DNA of 64,000 nt. Origin: Litorivivens sp041624475 (GTDB lineage: Bacteria > Pseudomonadota > Gammaproteobacteria > Pseudomonadales > Spongiibacteraceae). Below are positions 34,397 to 41,973 of the stretch, in pieces. A program made the translations under genes and the position numbers. The notes under the pieces were generated by a model. It saw nothing but the letters and a program-made list of their open reading frames with translations, was not told where the DNA came from and did no database searches. The stretch is from NCBI RefSeq assembly GCF_041624475.1, contig NZ_JBFJUX010000015.1, forward strand, positions 1-64,000, written 5' to 3'. Positions within the stretch are counted from its first letter, which is position 1; the number at the start of each line of letters is the position of its first letter.

Positions 34397-35755
34397 CTAT
34401 TCTTCCAGAATTTTCTTAGCTCGATAACGGAACTGCCGGAATGACAACCCCAGCAATTCCGCTGCCTCGGTCTTGTTGCCGTTGGTGCGCCCGAGCGCCG
34501 CTTCGATGGCGGCCCGTTCAATATCCTGCAAATAGCCTTCCAGATCGCCGAAGGCCGCTTCAATACCGTTGGACGGATTGGTCGCGGCGGTGGGGGCGAC
34601 GCTCGGTAACTGCAGATCCTCCGGCGTAATGGTCTCTTCATCGCAGAGCGTCACGGCCCGCTCCAGAATATTTTCCAGCTCGCGCACATTGCCGGGAAAC
34701 TGATAGTTGCTGAGGGCGCGCTGGGCGGCGCCATCCAGAGTGGGCGTTTTGATACCCCACTCTTCAGACAGGCGGTCGAGAATGGCCTTGGCCAGCAGCG
34801 GAATATCGGCTACCCGCTCGCGCAGGCTGGGCACTTTCACTTCGATAACATTGATGCGATAGAACAGGTCGGTCCGAAAATGGCCTTTCTCTACCTCGGT
34901 CGCCAGGTCTTTGTGGGTAGCACTTAGCAGTCGCACGTCCACGGGTATTTCCCGGTTCGCGCCGATGGGTCGCACGCTTTTGTTCTGTATCGCACGCAGC
35001 AGCTTGACCTGCATGTTCAGTGGCAGGTCGGCAATTTCATCGAGAAACAAGGTGCCGCCATTGGCCGCTTCAAACAGGCCGGTTTTGTCGTTGTGTGCGC
35101 CGGTAAAGCTGCCTTTCACGTGGCCAAAAAACTCGCTCTCCATCAGCTCTGAGGGGATCGCCCCGCAGTTGACCGGGACAAAAGGCGCGTCAGCGCGCGG
35201 GCCGCTGGAGTGGATCAGTCGCGCCACCACTTCCTTGCCGCTGCCGGACTCGCCGCTGATATAGACCGGTGCCTGGCTGCGACTGAGTTTGGCGATCTGG
35301 CGGCGCAGAGCCACCATGTTGTCGGTTTCACCGATCAACTGGCGGGTGTCGTCACCGATACTGTCGGTGCGGGGATTGCTCTCCAGGCTCAGCGCGTTGC
35401 GCACCAGATTGCGCAGTCGGTCGAGGTCGATTGGTTTGGAAATAAAATCAAAAGCGCCGGCCTTGAGTGATTCGGTGGCCAGATCGACGCTGCCAAAGGC
35501 GGTGATCACTGCCACCGGAATATCCTCCGGCCGCTCCTGCAGGTGGCGAATGACATCCAGACCGCTGCCGTCGGGCAGTTTCATATCGGTCAGGCACAGG
35601 GCAAAGGCATGCTCATGCTTGTCGAGCAGGCGATAGGCGCTGGCAAGCGATTCGGCACTGTGGGTGTTGTAACCCATTCGCATCAGTGTGAGTTCCAGCA
35701 ATTCGCGAATATCGGGTTCGTCGTCGATGATAAGGATGGGGCTGTGTTGATTCAT
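34397..35755 (-). CDS. pilR: Type IV pilus sigma-54-dependent response regulator PilR
   Basis: PilR activates pilin transcription with sigma-54. The 452-residue protein has a receiver domain (LIIDDEPDIREL, CLTDMKLPDGSG), an AAA+ sigma-54 domain with the Walker A GESGSGKEVVARLIH and GSFTGA, and a Fis-type helix-turn-helix (GNKTEAAELLGLSFRQFRYR) whose sequence is PilR-like. It lies 14 bp after pilS on the same strand. The neighbour order pilS-pilR with bamD-rluD-pgeF-clpB matches Pseudomonas, apart from the inserted nadE. The pilin it controls is not in this window unless it is the gene at 57.9 kb. Confidence 0.9.
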   Translation of the reverse strand: MNQHSPILIIDDEPDIRELLELTLMRMGYNTHSAESLASAYRLLDKHEHAFALCLTDMKLPDGSGLDVIRHLQERPEDIPVAVITAFGSVDLATESLKAGAFDFISKPIDLDRLRNLVRNALSLESNPRTDSIGDDTRQLIGETDNMVALRRQIAKLSRSQAPVYISGESGSGKEVVARLIHSSGPRADAPFVPVNCGAIPSELMESEFFGHVKGSFTGAHNDKTGLFEAANGGTLFLDEIADLPLNMQVKLLRAIQNKSVRPIGANREIPVDVRLLSATHKDLATEVEKGHFRTDLFYRINVIEVKVPSLRERVADIPLLAKAILDRLSEEWGIKTPTLDGAAQRALSNYQFPGNVRELENILERAVTLCDEETITPEDLQLPSVAPTAATNPSNGIEAAFGDLEGYLQDIERAAIEAALGRTNGNKTEAAELLGLSFRQFRYRAKKILEE

Positions 35756-35769
35756 GGAATGAGCGGGCC

Positions 35770-37359
35770 CTAGTCAATTACGTGGCGCTTTTGCGGGTGG
35801 CTGAAGGATAGTCGAAAGCAGCTCTTGTCGTCATCGGTGCGCAGCCAGGTCAAATGGATCTGGTTGGCGTCGCACAGTTCCTTGCAGATGTAGAGGCCGA
35901 GCCCGGTGCCGCCGCTTTCCGTGGTGAAAAAAGGTTCGAATATACGGTCGCGATGTTCAGGACTGATTCCCGGCCCGTCATCAATGACATTCAACACCGG
36001 GCCCGGTAGGTTCGGCTCGTCAATCAGTTGCAGGAGTAGCTTGCGCTCGCCAGTGGCATCAGCGCTGTGGCGCAGGCCGTTGTCGACAATGATTGTCAGG
36101 ATCTGGTGCAGCTGGTGGTCATCGACATTGACGGTAAAGCGCCCCCCGAGTGTATCGATAATAAACTCGGCCGGGTCTGGTGTTGCGCTGTTGTAATCGT
36201 CGCAAAATATCTGCGCCCAGTCGTACAGATCGAAAGACTCGGGCCTCGGGTTTTCCCGGCGCGACAGCTGCAGGATATTCTCGATAATGCTGTTCACGCG
36301 AGCGGATTGTTGGGTGACGATACTGATCAACCGCCGCTCGGTACTGTCGAGCGTTTCCGATTCCGCCAGCAGCTGGGCGGCGTGGCTGATTGCGCCCAGC
36401 GGGTTGCGGATTTCGTGGGCAATACTGGCGGTAAACTGGCCTAGGGAGGCCAGCTTGAGCTGCTGCGCCTGTTGTGCAAGCTGGCTCACATCTTCAATAA
36501 ACAGCAGCGTATTTTCGCCGTCGCCGGCTTTCAGTTCAGTGCGACTTATCTGCAGCAGACGCCCGGATTCCTCATGGCGAAACTGGGTGTTTTGGCGGCG
36601 CTCCCGGCGCAATAGCTCAAGTAGTGAGCGCGGTGCCAGACGCGGCATGTTCTGGCCGATAAAGCGTACTTCCAGCAGTTCGGCGGCGGACTGATTGATA
36701 AGTCGGATCACGCCCTCCGCGTCGAGCACCAGTATGCCGGTGCGCATGTTCTGTACGATGCGCTCGCTGATATGCAGTAGCTGCTGCACATCGGCCTCCC
36801 GGTCCTGCACCAATTGCTGGGTGGCGATGATGCGGCGGGTCAGGTACTGCACCACGATGCTGGTGGTGAAAAAGGCCATGCCCATCAGGCCCGCGTCGAA
36901 AAACTCGGAGCTGGCCTGGCCCTCGTAACTGACGCGATAAATACTGTTGGCAATAACCGCAATCGACGCCATTGCCGCCAAAAGAACGCCCAGGCGTGGC
37001 GTAAGCAACATATTACCGGCGGCGATGGCAGGCAGCACCAGCAGCGCAATGCCGTTGGCCTCGCTGGCTGAGCTGTAGTGAATCAGCGAGAGGGTGAGAA
37101 TATCGATCAGCAGGCTGGTGAACACCTGGGTTGGGCCGCCGATGCGGCTGCTGAACAACTGGTACAGCAGCAGTGCGATAGCGTAGATAGCGTAAAAGCC
37201 GGTGACACCGAGAAATATGAGCGGCTGATGTTTGCCAATTACCGGATCGTCGGCAGTCAGCAGATACAGGGTGGTCAGGATCATCGCCAACAGGGCGCGA
37301 TACCCTGAGTAGATGATCAGCAGCGCCCAATTCTGGCGATTTTCTGAAGCAGGTAGCAT
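35770..37359 (-). CDS. pilS: Sensor histidine kinase PilS
   Basis: PilS is the membrane sensor that senses pilin subunits in the inner membrane and controls PilR. The 529-residue protein has about six N-terminal membrane helices, a PAS segment (RIVQNMRTGILVLDAEGVIR), the HisKA sequence ASIAHEIRNPLGAISHAAQL, and an HATPase domain with DDGPGISPEHRDRIFEPFFT. These sequences are very close to Pseudomonas PilS. Confidence 0.9.
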   Translation of the reverse strand: MLPASENRQNWALLIIYSGYRALLAMILTTLYLLTADDPVIGKHQPLIFLGVTGFYAIYAIALLLYQLFSSRIGGPTQVFTSLLIDILTLSLIHYSSASEANGIALLVLPAIAAGNMLLTPRLGVLLAAMASIAVIANSIYRVSYEGQASSEFFDAGLMGMAFFTTSIVVQYLTRRIIATQQLVQDREADVQQLLHISERIVQNMRTGILVLDAEGVIRLINQSAAELLEVRFIGQNMPRLAPRSLLELLRRERRQNTQFRHEESGRLLQISRTELKAGDGENTLLFIEDVSQLAQQAQQLKLASLGQFTASIAHEIRNPLGAISHAAQLLAESETLDSTERRLISIVTQQSARVNSIIENILQLSRRENPRPESFDLYDWAQIFCDDYNSATPDPAEFIIDTLGGRFTVNVDDHQLHQILTIIVDNGLRHSADATGERKLLLQLIDEPNLPGPVLNVIDDGPGISPEHRDRIFEPFFTTESGGTGLGLYICKELCDANQIHLTWLRTDDDKSCFRLSFSHPQKRHVID

Positions 37360-37471
37360 GGCAGTCTGTCGGGCCGATGTTGAGCGCAGTGTACCCGCTC
37401 TGTGGGCGGGATGCGACGCACGGCTTCTGATAGAATGCTGCCTCTCATTTTACAGTCAGAGTGGAGCAGAC

Positions 37472-39088
37472 ATGGGCGCTGATGTAACCATAGCCATGGC
37501 GCAGATCAATCCGGTCGTCGGCGATATTGCCGGCAATGCGGAGCGGATTCAGCAGGCGGCGCGTGAGGCGGCCGCCAACGGCGCCCATTTGGTGATGTTT
37601 CCGGAACTGGCGCTGACGGGCTACCCGCCGGAAGACCTGTTGTTGCGTCCCAGCCTGGAAATCCGGGTCGATAAGGCGCTAGAGGCGCTTGCGGCGCAGA
37701 GCACAGATATCGCCCTGCTGGTGGGTTTGCCGCTGCACGCCGACGGCAAACTCTATAACGGTGCGGCCCTGTTGCGAGGCGGTAAAGTCGAAGCGCTGTA
37801 CCGCAAGCACCGTCTCCCCAATTATCGGGTGTTCGACGAGATGCGTTATTTCGCGGCGGGCACCGAGGCCACCGTTTTTGAGCTGGAAGGTCTGAAGGTC
37901 GGGGTGACGATCTGTGAAGACATCTGGTCGCCGGAGCCTGCTGCCAAGGCCGTAGCCGCAGGCGCACAGGTGATACTCAACCTCAATGCCTCGCCCTACC
38001 ATGTGGGCAAACAGCGCGAGCGCGAAACGGTGGTGGCCGAGCGCTGCCGCGAAAACAAAGTGCCGGTGCTGTATGTGAATCAGGTGGGCGGGCAGGATGA
38101 GCTGGTCTTTGACGGCGGCTCATTTGCACTCTCGTCTGACGGCTCTGTTAAGTCGCGGGCCCATCATGTCTCTGAAACTCTGTTGCTGATTACGCTGCGC
38201 GACGGAGAACCGCTTGCCGGTGATGTGCAGCCGCTGGGCGATGAGCTGGCCACCCTCTATGACGCCTTGGTGGTTGGCGTGCGCGACTACATCAATAAAA
38301 ACGGCTTCAAAGGTGTGGTGTTGGGCTTGTCCGGTGGCATTGACTCCGCCCTGACGCTGGCGATTGCCGTCGATGCACTTGGCCCTGAGCGGGTAGAGGC
38401 AGTGATGATGCCCTTTAAATACACCTCCAGCATGAGCCTGGAGGACGCCGAAGCGGAGGCCAAGACTCTGGGCGTAGGCTACAAGGTCATCTCCATCGAG
38501 CCGATGTATGAGGCGTATTCCGCGGCATTGTGCGACGAATTCGCGGGTTTGCCGGTGGATAAGACAGAAGAGAATATCCAGTCGCGAATTCGCGGTGGTC
38601 TGCTGATGGCGATTTCCAATAAGAAGGGCTCACTGGTGCTGACCACCGGTAACAAGAGCGAGATGGCGGTGGGTTACGCGACCCTCTACGGTGACATGTG
38701 CGGAGGCTTCGCGGTGCTTAAAGATGTCTCCAAGCAACGGGTCTTTGCTTTGTCGAACTATCGCAATTCCCTTTCGCCGGTGATTCCGCAGCGGGTTATT
38801 GATCGTCCTCCGTCGGCAGAGTTGGCGCCTGATCAGAAAGACGAGGATTCATTGCCGCCCTACGAGGTCTTGGATCAGATTCTCGAGCACTACATTGAGC
38901 ACGATCAGAGCGCCGAGGCGATTATCGCAATGGGTTTCGAGCGCGAGGATGTAGAACAGGTCGTGCGGCTGGTGGATATTAACGAGTACAAGCGTCGTCA
39001 GGCGGCCATCGGCACACGCATTACCCAGCGCGCGTTTGGGCGCGACCGGCGCTACCCGATTACCAATCGCTGGAAGGCAGGGGTGTAA
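37472..39088 (+). CDS. nadE: Glutamine-dependent NAD(+) synthetase
   Basis: NadE makes NAD from deamido-NAD with ammonia released from glutamine. The 538-residue protein fuses an N-terminal nitrilase-like glutaminase (catalytic Glu in FPELALTGYPPEDL, Lys in YRKHRLPNY, Cys in VTICEDIW) to a C-terminal synthetase with the PP-loop LSGGIDSALT and TTGNKSEMAVGYATLYGDM. ATG 37472 follows GTGGAG. It is inserted between pilS and bamD, divergent from pilS across 112 bp. Confidence 0.94.
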   Translation: MGADVTIAMAQINPVVGDIAGNAERIQQAAREAAANGAHLVMFPELALTGYPPEDLLLRPSLEIRVDKALEALAAQSTDIALLVGLPLHADGKLYNGAALLRGGKVEALYRKHRLPNYRVFDEMRYFAAGTEATVFELEGLKVGVTICEDIWSPEPAAKAVAAGAQVILNLNASPYHVGKQRERETVVAERCRENKVPVLYVNQVGGQDELVFDGGSFALSSDGSVKSRAHHVSETLLLITLRDGEPLAGDVQPLGDELATLYDALVVGVRDYINKNGFKGVVLGLSGGIDSALTLAIAVDALGPERVEAVMMPFKYTSSMSLEDAEAEAKTLGVGYKVISIEPMYEAYSAALCDEFAGLPVDKTEENIQSRIRGGLLMAISNKKGSLVLTTGNKSEMAVGYATLYGDMCGGFAVLKDVSKQRVFALSNYRNSLSPVIPQRVIDRPPSAELAPDQKDEDSLPPYEVLDQILEHYIEHDQSAEAIIAMGFEREDVEQVVRLVDINEYKRRQAAIGTRITQRAFGRDRRYPITNRWKAGV

Positions 39089-39090
39089 GC

Positions 39091-39123
39091 ACCCTCCCCT
39101 TTGGGGGAGGGTTGGAGTGAGGG
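39091..39123. repeat. Half-copy of the CCCTC/GAGGG palindromic repeat
   Basis: ACCCTCCCCTTTGGGGGAGGGT forms a hairpin and is followed by the outer-arm-like GGAGTGAGGG. It fills the 40-bp gap between convergent nadE and bamD and probably serves as a two-way terminator. Confidence 0.55.
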
Positions 39124-39129
39124 CTGGTA

Positions 39130-40062
39130 TTAACGCGGGCGCATCTTCGGTGGTTTGCGGTCGTCGCGGCTGACTTCTTGCTCGCCTTCCCCGGGCACAA
39201 ACACCGGTCGGTTATCAAACTTGGGTGGCTCGTAGCGATCGACCAGTCCCAGTGTTGCCTTGTTCAGCCAGGAGCGTTCCTGCTCCAGTCCCACCTGACT
39301 GTTAAAGTTGCCGTTTTCGTCCAGCGCCGGGTGCTTGGGGAAATTGCTGCGCAGGACGGTCAGCGAGCGCTCGGCCAGATCATCCATGCCCAGCAGCAGG
39401 TAGGCCTGCACCATCACCGCCAGCGCATCGGGCACTGCCGAGGTCTGGGGCATGTTTTCGACTACATAGCGGCCGCGGTTGGCGGCGGCCAGATAAGCCT
39501 TGCGCTTGAAGTAGTAGTTGGCGACGTTGATCTCATAGCGCGCCAGCCGGTTGCGCAGGTGAATCATGCGGGCGCGGGCGTCGGGTGCGTACTGGCTGTC
39601 GGGAAAACGCTGCAGCAACTGGCGGAAGTCTTCAAAAGCCTGAATGGCGGCGCCCGGATCGCGCTGGGTCATGTCAGTGGGGAAGAAGCGCTCCAGCAGG
39701 CCCTGACCTTCGGTGTAGTTCGCCAGACCGCGCATGTAATAGGCGTAGTCGACGCTGGGGTGTTGGGGGTGCAGGCGAATAAAGCGGTCGGCGGCGGCGA
39801 TGGCGGCTTCGGGCTCAAGGCTGCGGTAGTGGGCGTAAATAATTTCCAGCTGGGCCTGCTCGGCATAGGGGCCGAAGGGGAAGCGCGACTCCAGCAACTG
39901 CAGGTTTTTCACGGCAAGACTGAAGTTGCCGTTTTCCATATGTTCCTGAGCTTGATTGTAGATCTGCTTTTCCGAGGATTCTGCCTCTTTGTTCGGATCG
40001 GACGCACAGGCGGCCAAGACGCCGACCAGCAGGATCATCAATCCGTATTTAACAACTCTCAT
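39130..40062 (-). CDS. bamD: Outer membrane protein assembly factor BamD
   Basis: BamD is the essential lipoprotein of the Bam complex, which inserts outer-membrane barrels. The 310-residue protein has a lipoprotein signal with lipobox LAAC near residue 19, then TPR-type helices (AQEHMENGNFSLAVKNLQLL, AIQAFEDFRQLLQRFPDS) as in other BamD/ComL. The C-terminal extension (PVFVPGEGEQEVSRDDRKPP) is low-complexity and charged. It is divergent from rluD, as in Pseudomonas. Confidence 0.94.
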   Translation of the reverse strand: MRVVKYGLMILLVGVLAACASDPNKEAESSEKQIYNQAQEHMENGNFSLAVKNLQLLESRFPFGPYAEQAQLEIIYAHYRSLEPEAAIAAADRFIRLHPQHPSVDYAYYMRGLANYTEGQGLLERFFPTDMTQRDPGAAIQAFEDFRQLLQRFPDSQYAPDARARMIHLRNRLARYEINVANYYFKRKAYLAAANRGRYVVENMPQTSAVPDALAVMVQAYLLLGMDDLAERSLTVLRSNFPKHPALDENGNFNSQVGLEQERSWLNKATLGLVDRYEPPKFDNRPVFVPGEGEQEVSRDDRKPPKMRPR

Positions 40063-40168
40063 AATGTGGCATTCCCGGTTTCAGCGGTGGATAATTCAGG
40101 CGTCGTATTTAACCACAGCCACCTTGCGCCATAAAGCGGACGCCTGCGATGGCCTCAAAGGAAATTTC

Positions 40169-41128
40169 ATGCCCGACACGATTGCCCTCAGTGCCGTCAT
40201 CCCCGACGAGCTGGCGGGCTCGCGCTTAGACCAGGCGGTGGCCCAGCTGTTCCCCGATTATTCCCGTTCCCGGCTGCAAAACTGGATCAAATCCGGCGAG
40301 TTGACCGTAAACGGCAAACAATACCGACCCCGAGACAAAATCATGGGCGGCGAGGAGATTCGCGTTGGTGCTGAATTGCAGGACGAAGGCGACTGGCAGC
40401 CCCAGCAGATTGATTTCGGTCTGCATTACGAAGATGAGCAACTGCTGGTGCTTAACAAGCCCGTGGGCTTGGTGGTGCATCCGGCGGCAGGTCACGCCGA
40501 TGGCACCCTGGTCAATGCCCTGATCGAGCATTGCCCGGCCCTCGCCCAGCTGCCCAGGGCGGGCATTGTGCACCGCTTGGACAAGGACACTTCGGGACTG
40601 ATGGTGGTGGCTAAGACTCTGGAAGCGCATACCTCCCTGGTCAAGCAATTGCAGGCCCGCGATGTGCACCGGGAGTATGAGGCGCTGGTGTATGGCGCTA
40701 TGACGGGCGGAGGCAAGGTGGATGAACCGATGGGGCGCCACCCCCAGCAGCGCAAAAAAATGGCGGTGGTGCGAGCCGGTGGCAAGGAAGCGGTTACCCA
40801 CTACCGGATTATTGAGCGCTTCAGGCATTTTTCCCACGTGCGTTGCCTGCTGGAGACCGGTCGCACCCACCAGATTCGGGTGCATATGGCCCATATCAAG
40901 CACCCGCTGATCGGCGACGCGCTCTATGCCGGACGTCTGCGTCAGCCGAAAGGCGCCAGTGAATTATTGAGCGAAACCCTGCGCACCTTTCGCCGGCAGG
41001 CCCTGCACGCCCGCAAACTGGAGCTGATGCACCCGGCTACCGATGAGCTGGTGAGCTGGGAGTCGGATTTGCCCGATGATTTTCAGCGCCTGCGCGCGGT
41101 GCTGGCCAGTGAGGACGGCAATGGCTGA
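40169..41128 (+). CDS. rluD: 23S rRNA pseudouridine synthase RluD
   Basis: RluD makes pseudouridines 1911/1915/1917 in helix 69 of 23S rRNA. The 319-residue protein has an N-terminal S4 domain (RLDQAVAQLFPDYSRSRLQN, SGELTVNGK) and the catalytic motif HRLDKDTSGLMVVAKT, plus GRTHQIRVHMAHI. ATG 40169 gives the family start. Its stop codon lies within the first codons of pgeF, an 8-base overlap. Confidence 0.94.
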   Translation: MPDTIALSAVIPDELAGSRLDQAVAQLFPDYSRSRLQNWIKSGELTVNGKQYRPRDKIMGGEEIRVGAELQDEGDWQPQQIDFGLHYEDEQLLVLNKPVGLVVHPAAGHADGTLVNALIEHCPALAQLPRAGIVHRLDKDTSGLMVVAKTLEAHTSLVKQLQARDVHREYEALVYGAMTGGGKVDEPMGRHPQQRKKMAVVRAGGKEAVTHYRIIERFRHFSHVRCLLETGRTHQIRVHMAHIKHPLIGDALYAGRLRQPKGASELLSETLRTFRRQALHARKLELMHPATDELVSWESDLPDDFQRLRAVLASEDGNG

Positions 41129-41867
41129 CTGGCTGGTTCCCGACTGGGATGCGCCCGCCTCGGTGCGCGCCCTCTGCACCACGCGGGCGGGCGGCGCCAG
41201 CAAAGGCCCTTGGGCGGGTTTTAACCTTGCGGAACATGTGAAGGACGATAACAGCTCAGTCGCCGAGAACCGTCGCAAGCTAAAACGCGGCTGCGAGGGG
41301 CTCGAACGTATTCAATGGTTGACCCAGATCCATAGCCCGAACTGCGTTAGCGCCGATGGCCATTCGCTGCCGGAGGCGGATGCGTCGATATCGGATCAGG
41401 CGGGTCTGGCCTGCGCCGTATTGACCGCAGACTGTCTGCCGGTGCTGTTGTGCGACAGCGCGGGCGAGCAGGTGGCAGCCGCCCATGCGGGCTGGCGCGG
41501 GCTGCTGGACGGGGTATTGATCAATACCGTTACGGCTTTTCACGCTGCGCCCGGCACTGTTCAGGCCTGGCTGGGGCCCTGTATCCGGCAACCCCGGTTT
41601 GAGGTGGGCGCAGAGGTTCGCGAGGCTTTTCTCGCGCGCTTTCAGGGGCCTGCGGAGCAGGCCATTAAAGCCTGTTTTGTCTCTGCGTCTGAGCCCGGAA
41701 AATTCCTCTGTGATCTGGCCGGGCTAGCGGCGCTGCAGCTGCGCGCACTGGGGCTTTCAGCCATTTCCGACAGCGGGCTTTGCAGCTATGATGACCCGCG
41801 TTTTTACTCCTACCGACGGCAGAACCCGTGTGGCCGTTTTGCCAGCCTGATTTACCGCTTACCTTGA
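41121..41867 (+). CDS. pgeF: PgeF/YfiH family laccase-like protein
   Basis: YfiH-family proteins are copper/zinc-binding enzymes; PgeF edits mis-incorporated amino acids in peptidoglycan precursors, and relatives have purine nucleoside activity. The 248-residue protein has WLTQIHSPNCV, TADCLPVLLCD and AAAHAGWRGLLDGV, containing the conserved His/Cys/His metal ligands. It overlaps rluD and its stop overlaps the -35 part of the clpB sigma-32 promoter. Confidence 0.9.
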   Translation: MADWLVPDWDAPASVRALCTTRAGGASKGPWAGFNLAEHVKDDNSSVAENRRKLKRGCEGLERIQWLTQIHSPNCVSADGHSLPEADASISDQAGLACAVLTADCLPVLLCDSAGEQVAAAHAGWRGLLDGVLINTVTAFHAAPGTVQAWLGPCIRQPRFEVGAEVREAFLARFQGPAEQAIKACFVSASEPGKFLCDLAGLAALQLRALGLSAISDSGLCSYDDPRFYSYRRQNPCGRFASLIYRLP

Positions 41868-41888
41868 ATTCCGGCGCCCCGCCCTCAT
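41863..41888 (+). promoter_or_regulatory. Sigma-32 promoter for clpB
   Basis: CTTGAA (41863-41868), 13 bases, then CCCTCAT (41882-41888), close to the RpoH consensus CTTGAA-N13/14-CCCCATNT. The -35 element overlaps the pgeF stop codon. It drives the heat-shock gene clpB from a gap of only 106 bp. Confidence 0.7.
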
Positions 41889-41910
41889 TTATTACAGTGT
41901 GAGACGTCCT

Positions 41911-41949
41911 CTCACCCAAACCCTCCTTCTCTGGGGAGGCTAGGGTGAG
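41911..41949 (+). repeat. CCTCACCC-type palindromic element in the clpB leader
   Basis: CTCACCC (41911-41917) pairs with GGGTGAG (41943-41949), and CCTCC (41922-41926) with GGAGG (41935-41939), giving a two-part hairpin. It belongs to the same repeat family as copies A-C. It lies downstream of the sigma-32 promoter, so it is transcribed into the clpB 5' leader, 24 bases before the start codon. Confidence 0.65.
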
Positions 41950-41973
41950 GGTAGATTGGATGAGGGTATTTAC

